Both the position numbers and the translations under genes were made by a program. Below, piece by piece: positions 53,849 to 64,000 of a stretch of 64,000 nucleotides of DNA. Each line of letters opens with the position of its first letter. Positions within the stretch are counted from its first letter, which is position 1. Location of the stretch: assembly GCA_930990065.1 (NCBI GenBank), contig CAKNOA010000006.1:1-64000 (forward strand), given 5' to 3'. The notes below the pieces were generated by a model. The model was given only the letters and a program-made list of their open reading frames with translations, was not told the DNA's origin and made no database searches. This DNA is from an uncultured Clostridia bacterium. GTDB taxonomy: Bacteria; Bacillota; Clostridia; Oscillospirales; Acutalibacteraceae.

Positions 53849-53869
53849 ACTGCCTCACTGTTACCAAGA

Positions 53870-55888
<2,019 letters not shown>

Positions 55889-55902
55889 TTATCGCAAATT
55901 TT

Positions 55903-55931
55903 ATTATACTGCAAAACCCGATTTTCTGCAA
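55903..55931 (-). promoter_or_regulatory. Promoter of the gyrB-gyrA operon
   Basis: TTGCAG (55931-55926), 17 bp, and a perfect TATAAT (55908-55903). It lies just after the stop of the zinc-ribbon gene. Confidence 0.85.
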
Positions 55932-55942
55932 TCAAATCGCGG

Positions 55943-56428
55943 TTATATTTTCGGTGTATGCCTATTTTGGGGGCCTGTAGAGCCCTGAGAGGCTTCTTCT
56001 CCGTTTACAGCTTTTTCCTGTTCCCGCTGTGCTTTGGCCCGTTCTGCCATGCGCTGGGCATCGGTACGGGGATGATAGACCTGTACTTTCTCTTCCTTTC
56101 CGTCCGATTTTTCTGTCCGGTGCAAAACCGGGCGGCGCAAATGCACCAGAAAAAGGCTGACAATATAAAAAACAAGGAACGGGCCCAAAATCCACAGAAA
56201 AGTGGCCAGCGTAATAGGATATTCCCCGACCCGATTGATCACAAAGGAAAAAAGTGCAACCAAAATAGCCAAAGCAGCAAACAGCGGCACAAAAATATCC
56301 AGTACTACGTTGCTCAGCCCCTGACACCGGGGACAGGTGTATTCCCCGCGTTTTCTGAGTGTCCACGTGTTCAGAATTCCTACTTTTTTCCCACAGTATG
56401 GGCACTGTGGCCTTCCAAATCGCTTCAT
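55943..56428 (-). CDS. Zinc-ribbon membrane protein (161 aa)
   Basis: A CPYC...CPRC zinc ribbon (about residues 9-35) with the two CxxC pairs 19 residues apart is followed by two membrane helices (about 45-65 and 75-100) and a charged, Lys/Glu-rich tail of about 60 residues. Resembles the CxxC-20-CxxC proteins of Firmicutes. The ATG at 56428 follows AGGAGG by 9 nt and overlaps the remB stop by ATGA; a frame open to 56548 is rejected. Function unknown. Confidence 0.75.
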   Translation of the reverse strand: MKRFGRPQCPYCGKKVGILNTWTLRKRGEYTCPRCQGLSNVVLDIFVPLFAALAILVALFSFVINRVGEYPITLATFLWILGPFLVFYIVSLFLVHLRRPVLHRTEKSDGKEEKVQVYHPRTDAQRMAERAKAQREQEKAVNGEEASQGSTGPQNRHTPKI

Positions 56429-56718
56429 TCTGCTGTTCCTCCTGTTTCTACCATGGGTCCATCCTCCCAGGCCCCGCATCGCTTTAAAAGGGTCGCCGTG
56501 GAAATTTGTGTGATATAGCACGTAATCCCCCGATCCTCGCGGGAACACAACAAAAAAGATTTCGGCATTTCAAACGACACATTGACCACCCGGCCGGCTT
56601 TTTCGGCCCGCGCCAGCACATTGCGTGTTGTCTGGGAAACCGTGCTGGTTTCCATATCAAAAATGCCAAGAATATCCTGCGTACGAATGACGGTATTCTG
56701 GCCGATGTGCAGATACAT
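56425..56718 (-). CDS. remB: DUF370/RemB (YaaB) extracellular-matrix regulator homologue
   Basis: A 97-residue protein with the DUF370 pattern MYLHIGQNTVIRTQDILGIF and FEMPKSFLLCSRED. RemA and RemB control biofilm and osmoprotection genes in Bacillus. It lies directly after recF, as in B. subtilis. The ATG follows AGGAGG. DNA binding is assumed from RemA. Confidence 0.9.
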   Translation of the reverse strand: MYLHIGQNTVIRTQDILGIFDMETSTVSQTTRNVLARAEKAGRVVNVSFEMPKSFLLCSREDRGITCYITQISTATLLKRCGAWEDGPMVETGGTAE

Positions 56719-56733
56719 AGCATCCTCCTGTTT

Positions 56734-57855
56734 TCAGCTTTCCTCTCCCTCTTTCAAACATCCATCCTCCATAAAGAAGACTTTACCCTTGCGCAGCAGC
56801 TGAATGCCCGCCGGGTCGCAGCAAGTAAAGAACACCTGCCGCCCTTTTAAGTGATTGAGCAGATACTCCTGCCGGGAAGCGTCCAATTCGCTGAGTACAT
56901 CATCCAGCAGGATGACCGGTTCTTCCCCGATACTCTGGGCCAGCACGTTGGCTTCTCCCAGTTTTAACGCCAGGACCACCGAGCGCTGCTGCCCCTGAGA
57001 ACCAAAAGAACGGGCCGACAGCCCGTTAATGGTCAATTCCAAGTCATCCCGGTGGGGCCCCACGCTGGTATTCCCGGTTTGGATATCTTCCCCCTGGGCT
57101 TGCCGGAGTTTTTCATAAAAACACTGTTCCCACTGCACCTGCGTGAGGCTCTGTGGGTGATCACACAGCGCGGTTTTATAGGAAATCCCCAGGGTTTCTT
57201 TGCCACTGCTGATCCCCTCATAAATAGGGGACGCCTGTTTTTGCAGGGCCGCCGTATAGCGGGCCCGTTCAAACAAAATCCGGCCGCCTAATCGCACCAC
57301 CCGTTCATCCCACACATCGAGGAGGTCCCGCAAGTCGTTATGGTGGGGAATATCTTTGAGCAAAGCGCCCCGCTGCTGCAAGGTCCGGCTGTACTGGGCC
57401 ATCAGTTTGCCGTATGTTGGGCGGATTTGACCGAGTGCGGTATCCAGAAACCCGCGCCGGAAAGAAGGCCCATCTTTTACCAGGGACAGATGATCCGGCG
57501 AAAACAGGACGGCACAAAAGGCCCCGGTGAGTTCCCCGGCACTTTTCAGCATGACGCCGTTTTTTTCGGCCTTGCGCCGTCCACCGGTCACCCGCAAAGA
57601 GCTCTGCTGTTCCCGGCCTCCACTTTCAAATGAAAGCGTCAGGACACAATCCCGATCGGGATTCCCCATGGACACCAGTTCCTGATCTTTCGCTCCCCGG
57701 AACGACCGGTTCCCGGTAAAAAGCCACAGGCATTCCAGTAAGTTGGTTTTCCCCTGGGCATTGAGCCCACAGATAATATTGGTCGTTTCATCGGCCTGCA
57801 AACCGCCGTCATGCAAATTGCGGTAATTTTCAAACGAAACGGACAGAACCTTCAC
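56734..57855 (-). CDS. recF: DNA replication/repair protein RecF
   Basis: A 373-residue SMC-like ATPase. Walker A is GLNAQGKTNLLE and Walker B VILLDDVLSELD. RecF with RecO/RecR loads RecA at gaps. It overlaps the S4 gene by 4 nt within the dnaA-dnaN-yaaA-recF block. Confidence 0.95.
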   Translation of the reverse strand: MKVLSVSFENYRNLHDGGLQADETTNIICGLNAQGKTNLLECLWLFTGNRSFRGAKDQELVSMGNPDRDCVLTLSFESGGREQQSSLRVTGGRRKAEKNGVMLKSAGELTGAFCAVLFSPDHLSLVKDGPSFRRGFLDTALGQIRPTYGKLMAQYSRTLQQRGALLKDIPHHNDLRDLLDVWDERVVRLGGRILFERARYTAALQKQASPIYEGISSGKETLGISYKTALCDHPQSLTQVQWEQCFYEKLRQAQGEDIQTGNTSVGPHRDDLELTINGLSARSFGSQGQQRSVVLALKLGEANVLAQSIGEEPVILLDDVLSELDASRQEYLLNHLKGRQVFFTCCDPAGIQLLRKGKVFFMEDGCLKEGEES

Positions 57856-58082
57856 CGTTCCTCCACCCCGGCGATCACCTCATAGGCCTGTCCCTGATAG
57901 ACGGCCGTATCCCCCGGGCGCATCTTCTTGCCACGCATGGTGCAAATTTCTCCGTTTACTTCTACTTCACCGTGCTGAATGGCAAACTTAGCCTGGCCGC
58001 CGGTATCGGTGGCACCGCCCAATTTTAGCAGGGCATCCAGCCGGATAAATTCCGTTTCGATGGCTATTTTCATGGTATTCAT
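57852..58082 (-). CDS. yaaA: S4 domain protein YaaA
   Basis: A 76-residue RNA-binding S4 domain, IRLDALLKLGG...GGQAKFAIQHGEVEVNGE. It is nearly always found between dnaN and recF in Firmicutes and is thought to act in ribosome assembly. The start follows AAAGGG by 10 nt. Confidence 0.9.
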   Translation of the reverse strand: MNTMKIAIETEFIRLDALLKLGGATDTGGQAKFAIQHGEVEVNGEICTMRGKKMRPGDTAVYQGQAYEVIAGVEER

Positions 58083-58114
58083 GGCATTTTGGCCCTTTCT
58101 TTCGGTTTTCTCAA

Positions 58115-59221
58115 TTACGGTTCATTCTTCAAGCGGACCGGCAGTACCAAAAACAGATACGCGTCGCCGCTAACCGGCATAATCTTCATGGGGGAGAGCG
58201 GTCCTCTCATTTCAATACGCACTTCGTCGTCTTCCGCGTTGTGCAGGGCATCGAGCAAATAGCGGTTATTAAAGCCCATTTCCACCATGTCCCCTTGCAT
58301 CGTGCAGGGTGCTTCGTCGACCGCACGCCCCATGGCCGTCGAACAGCTGAGTTTCACTTTATCATTTTCAAAGACACTGCGCACGGGGCTCTTCACGCGG
58401 TCGGTAATCAGCAAGGAAACCCGTTCCACACTGTCGATCAGTTCGCGGGTTTTCATGGTAATCACCGTGGTGGCATCTTGGGGGATAGCGGCCCGGTAAT
58501 CCAAAAATTCGCCTTCCAATAGGTTCGACAGTACCGTGTACTGATCGATGGTAAACAGGATATGCCGCGGCCCGATGCAGATGGTCAGTTCGCTGTCGTC
58601 ATCCCGCAACAGTTTAAGCACTTCACTCAGAGATTTGCCGGGTACCACAAAGCTGAGCGTATCGGAAAACGAAACAGCTTCCGCCCGCATGGCCAGCCGG
58701 TATCCATCGACCGAAACGACGTGTAGTACCCCGTCTTTCAGTTCAAACAGGCTGCCCGTGTGAACAGGCTTTGCATCACTCTGCGAAACGGCAAACAGTG
58801 TTTGGCGGATCATGCTTTTCAGGAGCTTATGTTCCATTTTAAAGGATGTCGTCTGCGAAACGCTGGGGAATTCGGGGAATTCTTCCGCGGGAATACCGAT
58901 CACCGAAAAGTTACTGGCCCCGCATACAATCTGGGCCACATTTTTTTCATCGGTACTCACCGTCAGTTCCTCGCCGGGCATACGGCGTACGATATCGCTG
59001 AACAGCCGGGCGCCCAAAATGATGCTGCCAGGCTGCTCAACCACGGCCGGTAGGGTCGTGGTCATGCCCAGTTCCAAGTTATAGCTATTTAATGTTACGG
59101 TACCGTTGCCGGTTTCCAGCAGGATGCCTTCCAAAGCAGGGATTGTCGATTTTGTGGACACGGCCCGCTGAATATTCAACACAGCTTCCGCCATTGCTTT
59201 CTGATTTACGGTGATTTTCAT
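58115..59221 (-). CDS. dnaN: DNA polymerase III beta sliding clamp
   Basis: A 368-residue clamp of three similar domains, starting MKITVNQKAMAEAV and ending with the MPVSGDAYLFLVLPVRL C-terminus, close to the family MPVRL/MPMRL. It encircles DNA and tethers polymerase. The ATG at 59221 follows AAGGAGG; the frame open to 59443 has no ribosome site and enters the origin region. Confidence 0.98.
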   Translation of the reverse strand: MKITVNQKAMAEAVLNIQRAVSTKSTIPALEGILLETGNGTVTLNSYNLELGMTTTLPAVVEQPGSIILGARLFSDIVRRMPGEELTVSTDEKNVAQIVCGASNFSVIGIPAEEFPEFPSVSQTTSFKMEHKLLKSMIRQTLFAVSQSDAKPVHTGSLFELKDGVLHVVSVDGYRLAMRAEAVSFSDTLSFVVPGKSLSEVLKLLRDDDSELTICIGPRHILFTIDQYTVLSNLLEGEFLDYRAAIPQDATTVITMKTRELIDSVERVSLLITDRVKSPVRSVFENDKVKLSCSTAMGRAVDEAPCTMQGDMVEMGFNNRYLLDALHNAEDDEVRIEMRGPLSPMKIMPVSGDAYLFLVLPVRLKNEP

Positions 59222-59531
59222 GAAATGGCCTCCTTGCCTTTTACTCTCTGTATAGTGTAGCCGTCTTTTCAGAATGAGTAGTAGGGGGATCTGAAAAGTG
59301 GACAACTCCCAAAAGGGGCATCCGTACTGGAAAAATCGAATATTTATGCAAAAGTTGTACGGTTTAGAAATTGTGAAAAAGAAAACAGTCAAATCAGGTT
59401 CTCCACCCATTGTTGAAAAGTCGGTGGGGAAAGTTGAAAACAAGTGAAAAAGAAGAAAGACGGAAAAATGTCACTTTCCACCGGTTTTGTGGAGATGTGA
59501 AAAGACTGTTAACTTTTTAGAAGGGGATTTT
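59222..59531. other. dnaA-dnaN intergenic region, probable oriC part
   Basis: Three DnaA-box-like 9-mers fit TGTGNAWAA with at most one mismatch: TGTGAAAAA (59372-59380, perfect), AGTGAAAAA (59443-59451) and TGTGAAAAG (59496-59504); TGTTGAAAA (59411-59419) is a fourth. TAGTAG (about 59278-59283) followed by GGGGG recalls DnaA-trio plus GC patch. The 310 bp hold no gene. Confidence 0.6.
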
Positions 59532-60860
59532 TTAGCGGTCCCGGATATTCTTGATAATATCTTCGACGGTCGCTTTGGTGCGGGGATCGCGGGTCATATT
59601 CTTTTCGACCTGCTGGGTGGCGTACACCACCGTGGAGTGATCCCGCCCGCCAAATTCGGCTCCCACGGAAGCCATGGGCAGCTGGGTGATTTCCCGTACC
59701 ACATACATCGCGATCTGCCGGGCATTGGAAATGGCGGCATTCCGCTTGCTGGAACGGATATCGGCAGGGGATACCCCAAAGGTCCGTCCGACTTCTTCGA
59801 TGATTTTTTCGATGGTTACCGGAGCCGGCTGGTCATTGTTGATGATATCGCGGATCGCAGCCTGGGCTGTGCTGATGTTGGGCGCCTTTTCTTCCAACAG
59901 GTTATAAGCCTTCAGTTTCTTAACGGCGCCTTCCAGCTGGCGGATGTTGCTCTTTAATTTATTGGCAATGTATTCGCACACCTGGTCCGACACTTCCAGA
60001 TCCAGAAGTTCCGCCTTTCTTTTAATAATAGCAATGCGGGTTTCAAAATCCGGGGGCTGGATATCGGCCGTCAGGCCCCATTCAAAACGGGTTTTCAGCC
60101 GGTCTTCCAGGGTGGCAATATCCTTAGGCGGCCGGTCACTGGTGAGTACGATCTGCTTTTTCGATTCATACAATGTATTAAAGGTATGGAAAAATTCTTC
60201 CTGGGTGGATTCCTTACCGGCAATAAACTGGATATCGTCCACCAGCAATACGTCGGCTTTGCGGTATTTTTGGCGGAAATCGGCGGTGGTCCCTTTGCGG
60301 ATATCGTCGATCAGTTCGTTGGTGAAGTCGTCCCCTTTAATGTAAACGATATTGACGTCTTCGTTTTCCTTGCGGATTTGATTGGTAATGGCATACAATA
60401 GATGGGTTTTGCCCAGCCCGGAGTTCCCGTAAATGAACAGCGGGTTATATAGCGTGGCCGGGCGGCTGGCAACGGCCATGCAGGCGGCATGGGCAAATTT
60501 ATTGGAGGGCCCCACAATGAAAGTGTCAAACGTAAATTCGTAGTTGTCGCTTTTGGGAAGCGTGTCGTTCTTTTTGCGGTCCATCGACAGTTCTTCCGGG
60601 GTGTTCAGCTGAATTTCAATACCGGGTCCAAATACTTCGCCAAAGGCTTCGCTGAGCAAATCGCTGTAGCAGCGGGTAAGGGTTTGCTTATGAAAGTCGT
60701 TGGGGACTTCCAAAATAGCCGTTCCTTTGGAAAAATCCAGGGAGATGGGCTTAATGCGGCTGATCCACGAATTATAAGCGACCTCCGTAATGCGTTCACG
60801 GCAAAAGCTGCAAATCAGCTCCCAGGCTTCGGCAAACGATCCAACAGATTCCATGGACAT
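59532..60860 (-). CDS. dnaA: Chromosomal replication initiator DnaA
   Basis: A 442-residue DnaA. Domain I (about 1-85) is followed by a short linker, domain III with Walker A GNSGLGKTH and Walker B LLVDDIQF, and domain IV with the DNA-binding signature GGRDHSTVVYA. It binds DnaA boxes and melts the origin. The start is ATG at 60860 or the second at 60854; a GGAAG site lies 4 or 10 nt away. Confidence 0.98.
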   Translation of the reverse strand: MSMESVGSFAEAWELICSFCRERITEVAYNSWISRIKPISLDFSKGTAILEVPNDFHKQTLTRCYSDLLSEAFGEVFGPGIEIQLNTPEELSMDRKKNDTLPKSDNYEFTFDTFIVGPSNKFAHAACMAVASRPATLYNPLFIYGNSGLGKTHLLYAITNQIRKENEDVNIVYIKGDDFTNELIDDIRKGTTADFRQKYRKADVLLVDDIQFIAGKESTQEEFFHTFNTLYESKKQIVLTSDRPPKDIATLEDRLKTRFEWGLTADIQPPDFETRIAIIKRKAELLDLEVSDQVCEYIANKLKSNIRQLEGAVKKLKAYNLLEEKAPNISTAQAAIRDIINNDQPAPVTIEKIIEEVGRTFGVSPADIRSSKRNAAISNARQIAMYVVREITQLPMASVGAEFGGRDHSTVVYATQQVEKNMTRDPRTKATVEDIIKNIRDR

Positions 60861-60974
60861 AATACTTCCTTTCTACCCGGAGCGGGCGATATAAAATAGG
60901 ATAAGGCAAAGCTTCGGTCAGAAAACACTTTGCAGAAAGACAGAATCGGAAAAGGGGATACTCATACATTCTTT

Positions 60975-61003
60975 ATTGTACACAAAAACAAAAAAGTTTT
61001 CAA
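60975..61003 (-). promoter_or_regulatory. dnaA promoter
   Basis: TTGAAA (61003-60998), 17 bp, TACAAT (60980-60975). DnaA-box-like sequences overlap both the -35 (TTTTCAACA) and the -10 (TTGTACACA), so DnaA could repress its own gene. Confidence 0.75.
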
Positions 61004-61214
61004 CAAAACAGTGTGAAAATTCCGTGAGAAATGGGGAATATCTTTTGGGGAAAATGTTTGAAAAAGAAAAAACGGCCCGAAACGGGGTATTTTTGTTGTC
61101 CGCGAGAGAAAGACAAGTGGAAAACGCAAAAGAAGCTTTTTGGTGGAAAAGGGGAAAATGAACTCTCGAAAGAGCCGAAAAGCCGCATGGCACCTGTCTT
61201 TTTGAAAAAAAGCG

Positions 61215-61244
61215 TTGACAGTAGGCCCTTTTATAAGGTATAAT
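61215..61244 (+). promoter_or_regulatory. rpmH operon promoter
   Basis: A perfect TTGACA (61215-61220), 18 bp, and a perfect TATAAT (61239-61244). Likely among the strongest promoters of the window. Confidence 0.9.
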
Positions 61245-61284
61245 GCTAACTTGCAAGGTTATCCTCGAAAGGAGGTAAATGTGA

Positions 61285-61419
61285 ATGCTGAGAACGTACC
61301 AGCCCAAGAAGCTCCACAGAAAGAAGGAGCACGGTTTCCGGAAGAGAATGGCTGACAGAAATGGCCGCAAAGTACTGGCCCGCCGCAGAGCGAAAGGCCG
61401 TGCCCGTCTGACCTACTAA
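61285..61419 (+). CDS. rpmH: 50S ribosomal protein L34
   Basis: A 44-residue, very basic protein, starting [19 protein letters not shown], which is diagnostic of L34. The ATG at 61285 follows AAAGGAGG; a GTG 4 nt before it is out of frame. Found next to rnpA and dnaA in nearly all bacteria. Confidence 0.98.
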   Translation: MLRTYQPKKLHRKKEHGFRKRMADRNGRKVLARRRAKGRARLTY

Positions 61420-61492
61420 TTTGTCCCATATGTACGGCACCTGACGAAAAAGGGGAGCATGCGCTCCTTTTGGAGGAAGGAAGGTGCCCGTA

Positions 61493-61525
61493 AAGGGCCA
61501 CCGCTGTGTGGCCTTTCTTTTTATC
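61493..61525 (+). terminator. Attenuator/terminator between rpmH and rnpA
   Basis: GGCCAC (61496-61501) and GTGGCC (61508-61513) pair and are followed by TTTCTTTTT. It probably lets L34 be made in excess of RNase P protein. Confidence 0.7.
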
Positions 61526-61562
61526 CGGAACCTTTGGAAAAGTGTGTAGAGAGTGAAAGAAA

Positions 61563-61910
61563 ATGGATCGATATGTTCCTATTTGCGAAAACCGCGATTT
61601 TCGCAGGCTGTACGCCCGGGGGAAGAGTTATGTGACACCGTTGGTGGTCATTTATGTGCGGCGCATGCGGGGGCAGGACATTCGGCTGGGGATTACCACC
61701 AGCAAAAAAATTGGGAATGCCGTGCAGCGTAACCGGTCACGCCGCGTGATCCGGGAAGCCTTTCGTGCCCTGCAGCAGGAAATCCGGCCTGGTACCGAAA
61801 TGGTTCTGGTGGCCCGGGGGCGCACGCCGTTTGCCAAGAGCACAGCGGTCGAAAAGGTTCTGCGTTCGGAACTAAAAAAAGCCGGCGTATTGGAAGGGAA
61901 AAACGGATGA
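61563..61910 (+). CDS. rnpA: Ribonuclease P protein component
   Basis: A 115-residue basic protein that assists RNase P RNA in tRNA 5' maturation. The RNR-like motif appears as [20 protein letters not shown]. The start follows GAGAG. It overlaps yidD by 4 nt. Confidence 0.97.
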   Translation: MDRYVPICENRDFRRLYARGKSYVTPLVVIYVRRMRGQDIRLGITTSKKIGNAVQRNRSRRVIREAFRALQQEIRPGTEMVLVARGRTPFAKSTAVEKVLRSELKKAGVLEGKNG

Positions 61911-62170
61911 AAAAGGTTTTTCTTTCCCTGATAAGGTTTTACCAGAAAAATATTTCGCCCCGGCATCCGCCGTGCTGCAAATATTTTCCCACTTGTTCCC
62001 GTTATGCAATCGAAGCCATCGAACTTCACGGCGCTTTTTTGGGCCTTTTGCTGGCCTTATGGCGCATTTTGCGGTGTAATCCGCTCAGCCGGGGAGGCGT
62101 GGACCCGGTGCCGGAGAAGATTCCGTTTCCGCCCATCAGTGCGCGGAAACAGCATGGACAACACAAGTAA
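61907..62170 (+). CDS. yidD: Membrane protein insertion efficiency factor YidD
   Basis: An 87-residue YidD. The [19 protein letters not shown] motif is diagnostic. It is a peripheral membrane protein that helps YidC. ATGA overlap with rnpA. Confidence 0.97.
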   Translation: MKKVFLSLIRFYQKNISPRHPPCCKYFPTCSRYAIEAIELHGAFLGLLLALWRILRCNPLSRGGVDPVPEKIPFPPISARKQHGQHK

Positions 62171-62265
62171 AGACTTGTAATTTTTGAAAAAGAAAACGTC
62201 CCGCTCCTTCTTTACCTCTATAAATTCGGGACGAGAATTCGAAAGAATGGTTGAGGTGCCCTTAC

Positions 62266-63345
62266 ATGTTCGAGATCTTTAACTTTTTTGGCGGTATACT
62301 GGGTTACCTGCTGTGGGTATTGTACCTGCTTGTGCGCAATTATGGTGTTGCGATCATCATCTTCACCATTGTGCTTAAGGTGATTTTGTTCCCCACGAAC
62401 ATTAAGCAGCAGAAAAATATGGCGGCCCAGTCAAAAATGCAGGCCAAAACCAAAGAGCTGCAGGAAAAATACGGGAATAACCGTCAAAAGTACAGCGAAG
62501 AGGTGCAGAAATTATATGAAAAGGAAGGCGTCAGTCCCACAGGGGGATGCTTGACGACCCTGTTGCCTTTTCCCATCATGTTCGGAATTTACTATTCCGT
62601 GTTGTACCCGCTGCAGAACGTGCTGCATATCGGCAAAGATGTGATTACGAAAGCGACCGATATGATGCAGACGATTCCCGGGGTCAGTTCTCAATTCCTT
62701 TCCGGTCAGAATGCGGAAATGGATATCATCAAGCATTTTGATGCCCTTCGTGGGTATTTAGGCGATATTTTTTCGGCTTCCGAACTGGATCAGATCGGCT
62801 TTTTGTCGAAAGGTTTCCATTTTCTGGGGCTCGACTTGCTGCAGACGCCGGCCGGCAGTGATTTTTGGAGCTTTATGTGGCTGATCCCGGTTTTGTGCGT
62901 GGTATCGGCCTGGTTCAGCCAGTTTGTAATGACCCGTTCGCAACCGGCTATGGCCGGCCAGAAAGGCTGCATGAAAGTGGTAATGTACGCATTGCCCTTG
63001 ATGAGTGCGTACTTTGCCTATGTAATGCCCGGCGCCGTAGGGTTCTACTGGATCATTTCGACACTGACAAGCCTGCTGGCTACTCTGGTTGTCAATAAAT
63101 TCTATAGCCACCAGCAGCTGACGGCCAAAATGGAAGCGCAGCGCGCCGCCCTGCGGTATCAGGAAGAAGCAGCGGTCAAAGAACTGCCGTTGCCGGTACA
63201 GCGACAGCTGGAAGAAAAGGCCATGGCTGCGAAAGCTGCCATGCAGAAGAATAACGGTGGTACCAAAAAGACAGAAAGCAGCAAAAAAGCCAAGGGCGGT
63301 AAAAAGTCGGGCGACAGCAACGCCTATTTGGGGAGTAAGAAATAA
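62266..63345 (+). CDS. yidC: Membrane protein insertase YidC/OxaA (SpoIIIJ)
   Basis: A 359-residue membrane insertase. The Oxa1 core has five helices (about 22-45, 95-115, 195-225 and so on), a cytoplasmic Lys/Gln-rich coil after helix 1 (about 50-90), and a basic C-terminal tail. It inserts membrane proteins with or without SecYEG. The ATG at 62266 follows GAGGT by 8 nt; a TTG five codons upstream is less likely. Followed by jag, as usual. Confidence 0.95.
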   Translation: MFEIFNFFGGILGYLLWVLYLLVRNYGVAIIIFTIVLKVILFPTNIKQQKNMAAQSKMQAKTKELQEKYGNNRQKYSEEVQKLYEKEGVSPTGGCLTTLLPFPIMFGIYYSVLYPLQNVLHIGKDVITKATDMMQTIPGVSSQFLSGQNAEMDIIKHFDALRGYLGDIFSASELDQIGFLSKGFHFLGLDLLQTPAGSDFWSFMWLIPVLCVVSAWFSQFVMTRSQPAMAGQKGCMKVVMYALPLMSAYFAYVMPGAVGFYWIISTLTSLLATLVVNKFYSHQQLTAKMEAQRAALRYQEEAAVKELPLPVQRQLEEKAMAAKAAMQKNNGGTKKTESSKKAKGGKKSGDSNAYLGSKK

Positions 63346-63386
63346 AAGCAACGGAAAAGAAAACGTTCAGTGCGGAGGAATGTGAA

Positions 63387-64000
63387 ATGTTGAGAGAAGC
63401 AATTGCGACCGGCGAAACCGTGGAGCAGGCTTTTGAAAGTGCCTGCGTGCAGTTGGGTGTGGAAACCGTTGATGCTGAATTTGAAGTACTGGAACTTCCG
63501 GAAAAGAAGAAGTTGGGGCTGTTTGGCGGCAAACCTGCCAAAGTACGCGCGTTTGTGAAATCGTCCCCGGCACAGGCCGCCGCCGATTATTTGCAGAATC
63601 TGCTTCGTTTGATGGGGCTTTCGAATGTATCGATCTCGATTCGGGAAGAAAAAGATGAAGAAGGAACCCAGGCGGGAGCCCTTTTGACGCTGTCTGGCGA
63701 TGATATTGGTGTGGTGATCGGCCACCGCGGGGAAACGCTGGACGCCCTACAGTACCTGTCGGGATTGGTTGCGAACCATGTGGATGAGGGGTATTACCGC
63801 ATTACCTTGGATATTGGCAACTACCGTGAAAAGAGAAAAGAAACCTTGGAAGCACTGGGCAAGAAAATTGCCATGAAAGCGGTCAAAATTGGCCGGAACT
63901 ATCCGCTGGAACCCATGAATCCCTATGAACGCCGGATTATCCATACGGCGGTACAGGAAGTGGAAGGCGCCAAGAGCTGGAGCGAAGGCGAAGATATCGC
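63387..64000 (+). CDS. jag: RNA-binding protein KhpB/Jag (partial)
   Basis: Starts at ATG 63387 after GGAGG and runs off the window end (204 residues visible). The Jag_N domain (about 1-57), a KH domain with IGHRGETLDAL (about 115-150) and the start of an R3H domain (MNPYERRIIHT) are all present. KhpB with KhpA binds RNA and affects cell division. The stop is beyond 64000. Confidence 0.95.
   Translation, partial: MLREAIATGETVEQAFESACVQLGVETVDAEFEVLELPEKKKLGLFGGKPAKVRAFVKSSPAQAAADYLQNLLRLMGLSNVSISIREEKDEEGTQAGALLTLSGDDIGVVIGHRGETLDALQYLSGLVANHVDEGYYRITLDIGNYREKRKETLEALGKKIAMKAVKIGRNYPLEPMNPYERRIIHTAVQEVEGAKSWSEGEDI

Larger units (their letters stand above)
60861..61284. other. dnaA-rpmH intergenic region, probable oriC part
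   Basis: DnaA-box-like 9-mers with one mismatch: TTGTACACA (60976-60984), TTTTCAACA (60997-61005), TGTGAAAAT (61012-61020), AGTGGAAAA (61116-61124) and GGTGGAAAA (61142-61150). The 424 bp hold the dnaA and rpmH promoters but no gene. Together with the dnaA-dnaN spacer this fits a bipartite Firmicute oriC. Confidence 0.65.

Noticed and set aside
62251..62265. TTG start five codons upstream of yidC
   Set aside because: The ATG at 62266 has a better-spaced GAGGT site and gives the usual short N-terminus.

Overview
The window looks like a chromosome segment of a Gram-positive Clostridia bacterium, probably a gut Oscillospiraceae/Ruminococcaceae-type organism; this placement is inference from gene content and was not tested by search. 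It spans the replication origin. The block rpmH-rnpA-yidD-yidC-jag reads rightward from about 61.2 kb, and dnaA-dnaN-yaaA-recF-remB-gyrB-gyrA reads leftward from 60.9 kb. Both flanks of dnaA carry clusters of DnaA-box-like 9-mers. Almost every gene left of dnaA is on the minus strand, as expected for leading-strand genes moving away from oriC. Many promoters fit the housekeeping pattern (TTGNNN, about 17 bp, TATAAT-like).

Layout, left to right. 0.2-2.2 kb: a GH42 beta-galactosidase with its own promoter and terminator. 2.4-4.0 kb: an ECF sigma/DUF4179 anti-sigma pair. 4.2-7.0 kb: a MATE exporter plus a LarA-type racemase, preceded by a 40-codon leader ORF that contains a terminator-like hairpin and overlaps the MATE start codon. 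7.1-11.8 kb: GH5 glycosidase, esterase, D-2-hydroxyacid dehydrogenase, nucleoside hydrolase. 12-20.2 kb: a seven-gene Opp/Dpp-type peptide uptake operon that includes two M20 hydrolases. 20.9-24.3 kb: a divergent operon DUF1177-AroM-AroM-M29-type aminopeptidase. The two operons share a 733-bp control region and are probably one peptide or amino-acid-derivative catabolic locus.

24.4-33.6 kb: a conserved housekeeping run (ychF; then rsmI, trmN6, a small ferredoxin, ricT, holB, pstA, an Orn/Lys/Arg decarboxylase-family gene and an alanine/glycine:cation symporter), partly matching the Bacillus yaaO-yaaQ-holB-yaaT-yabB-yabC order. 33.6-39.7 kb: an AI-2E-family membrane protein, GH36 alpha-galactosidase and a second GH42 beta-galactosidase. 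39.9-44.9 kb: a four-gene Gld-like ABC system. 45.2-48.1 kb: small accessory genes (short DUF1015-like protein, lipoprotein, M14 carboxypeptidase, NUDIX hydrolase). 48.2-50.7 kb: a second ECF sigma whose partner is an RsgI-like membrane protein with four PepSY repeats. 50.8-64 kb: gyrase, recombination and replication-initiation genes, oriC and the membrane-insertion operon.

The organism appears to take up and split plant or host galactosides in the cytoplasm, scavenge peptides, and interconvert 2-hydroxyacids. No rRNA, tRNA, insertion sequence, prophage or CRISPR array was seen. The strongest candidates for something undescribed are the MATE leader-peptide attenuator, the DUF1177/AroM peptide locus with its structured control region, the ECF/RsgI/PepSY4 sensor, and an orphan promoter-to-terminator transcript at 26.4-26.6 kb.
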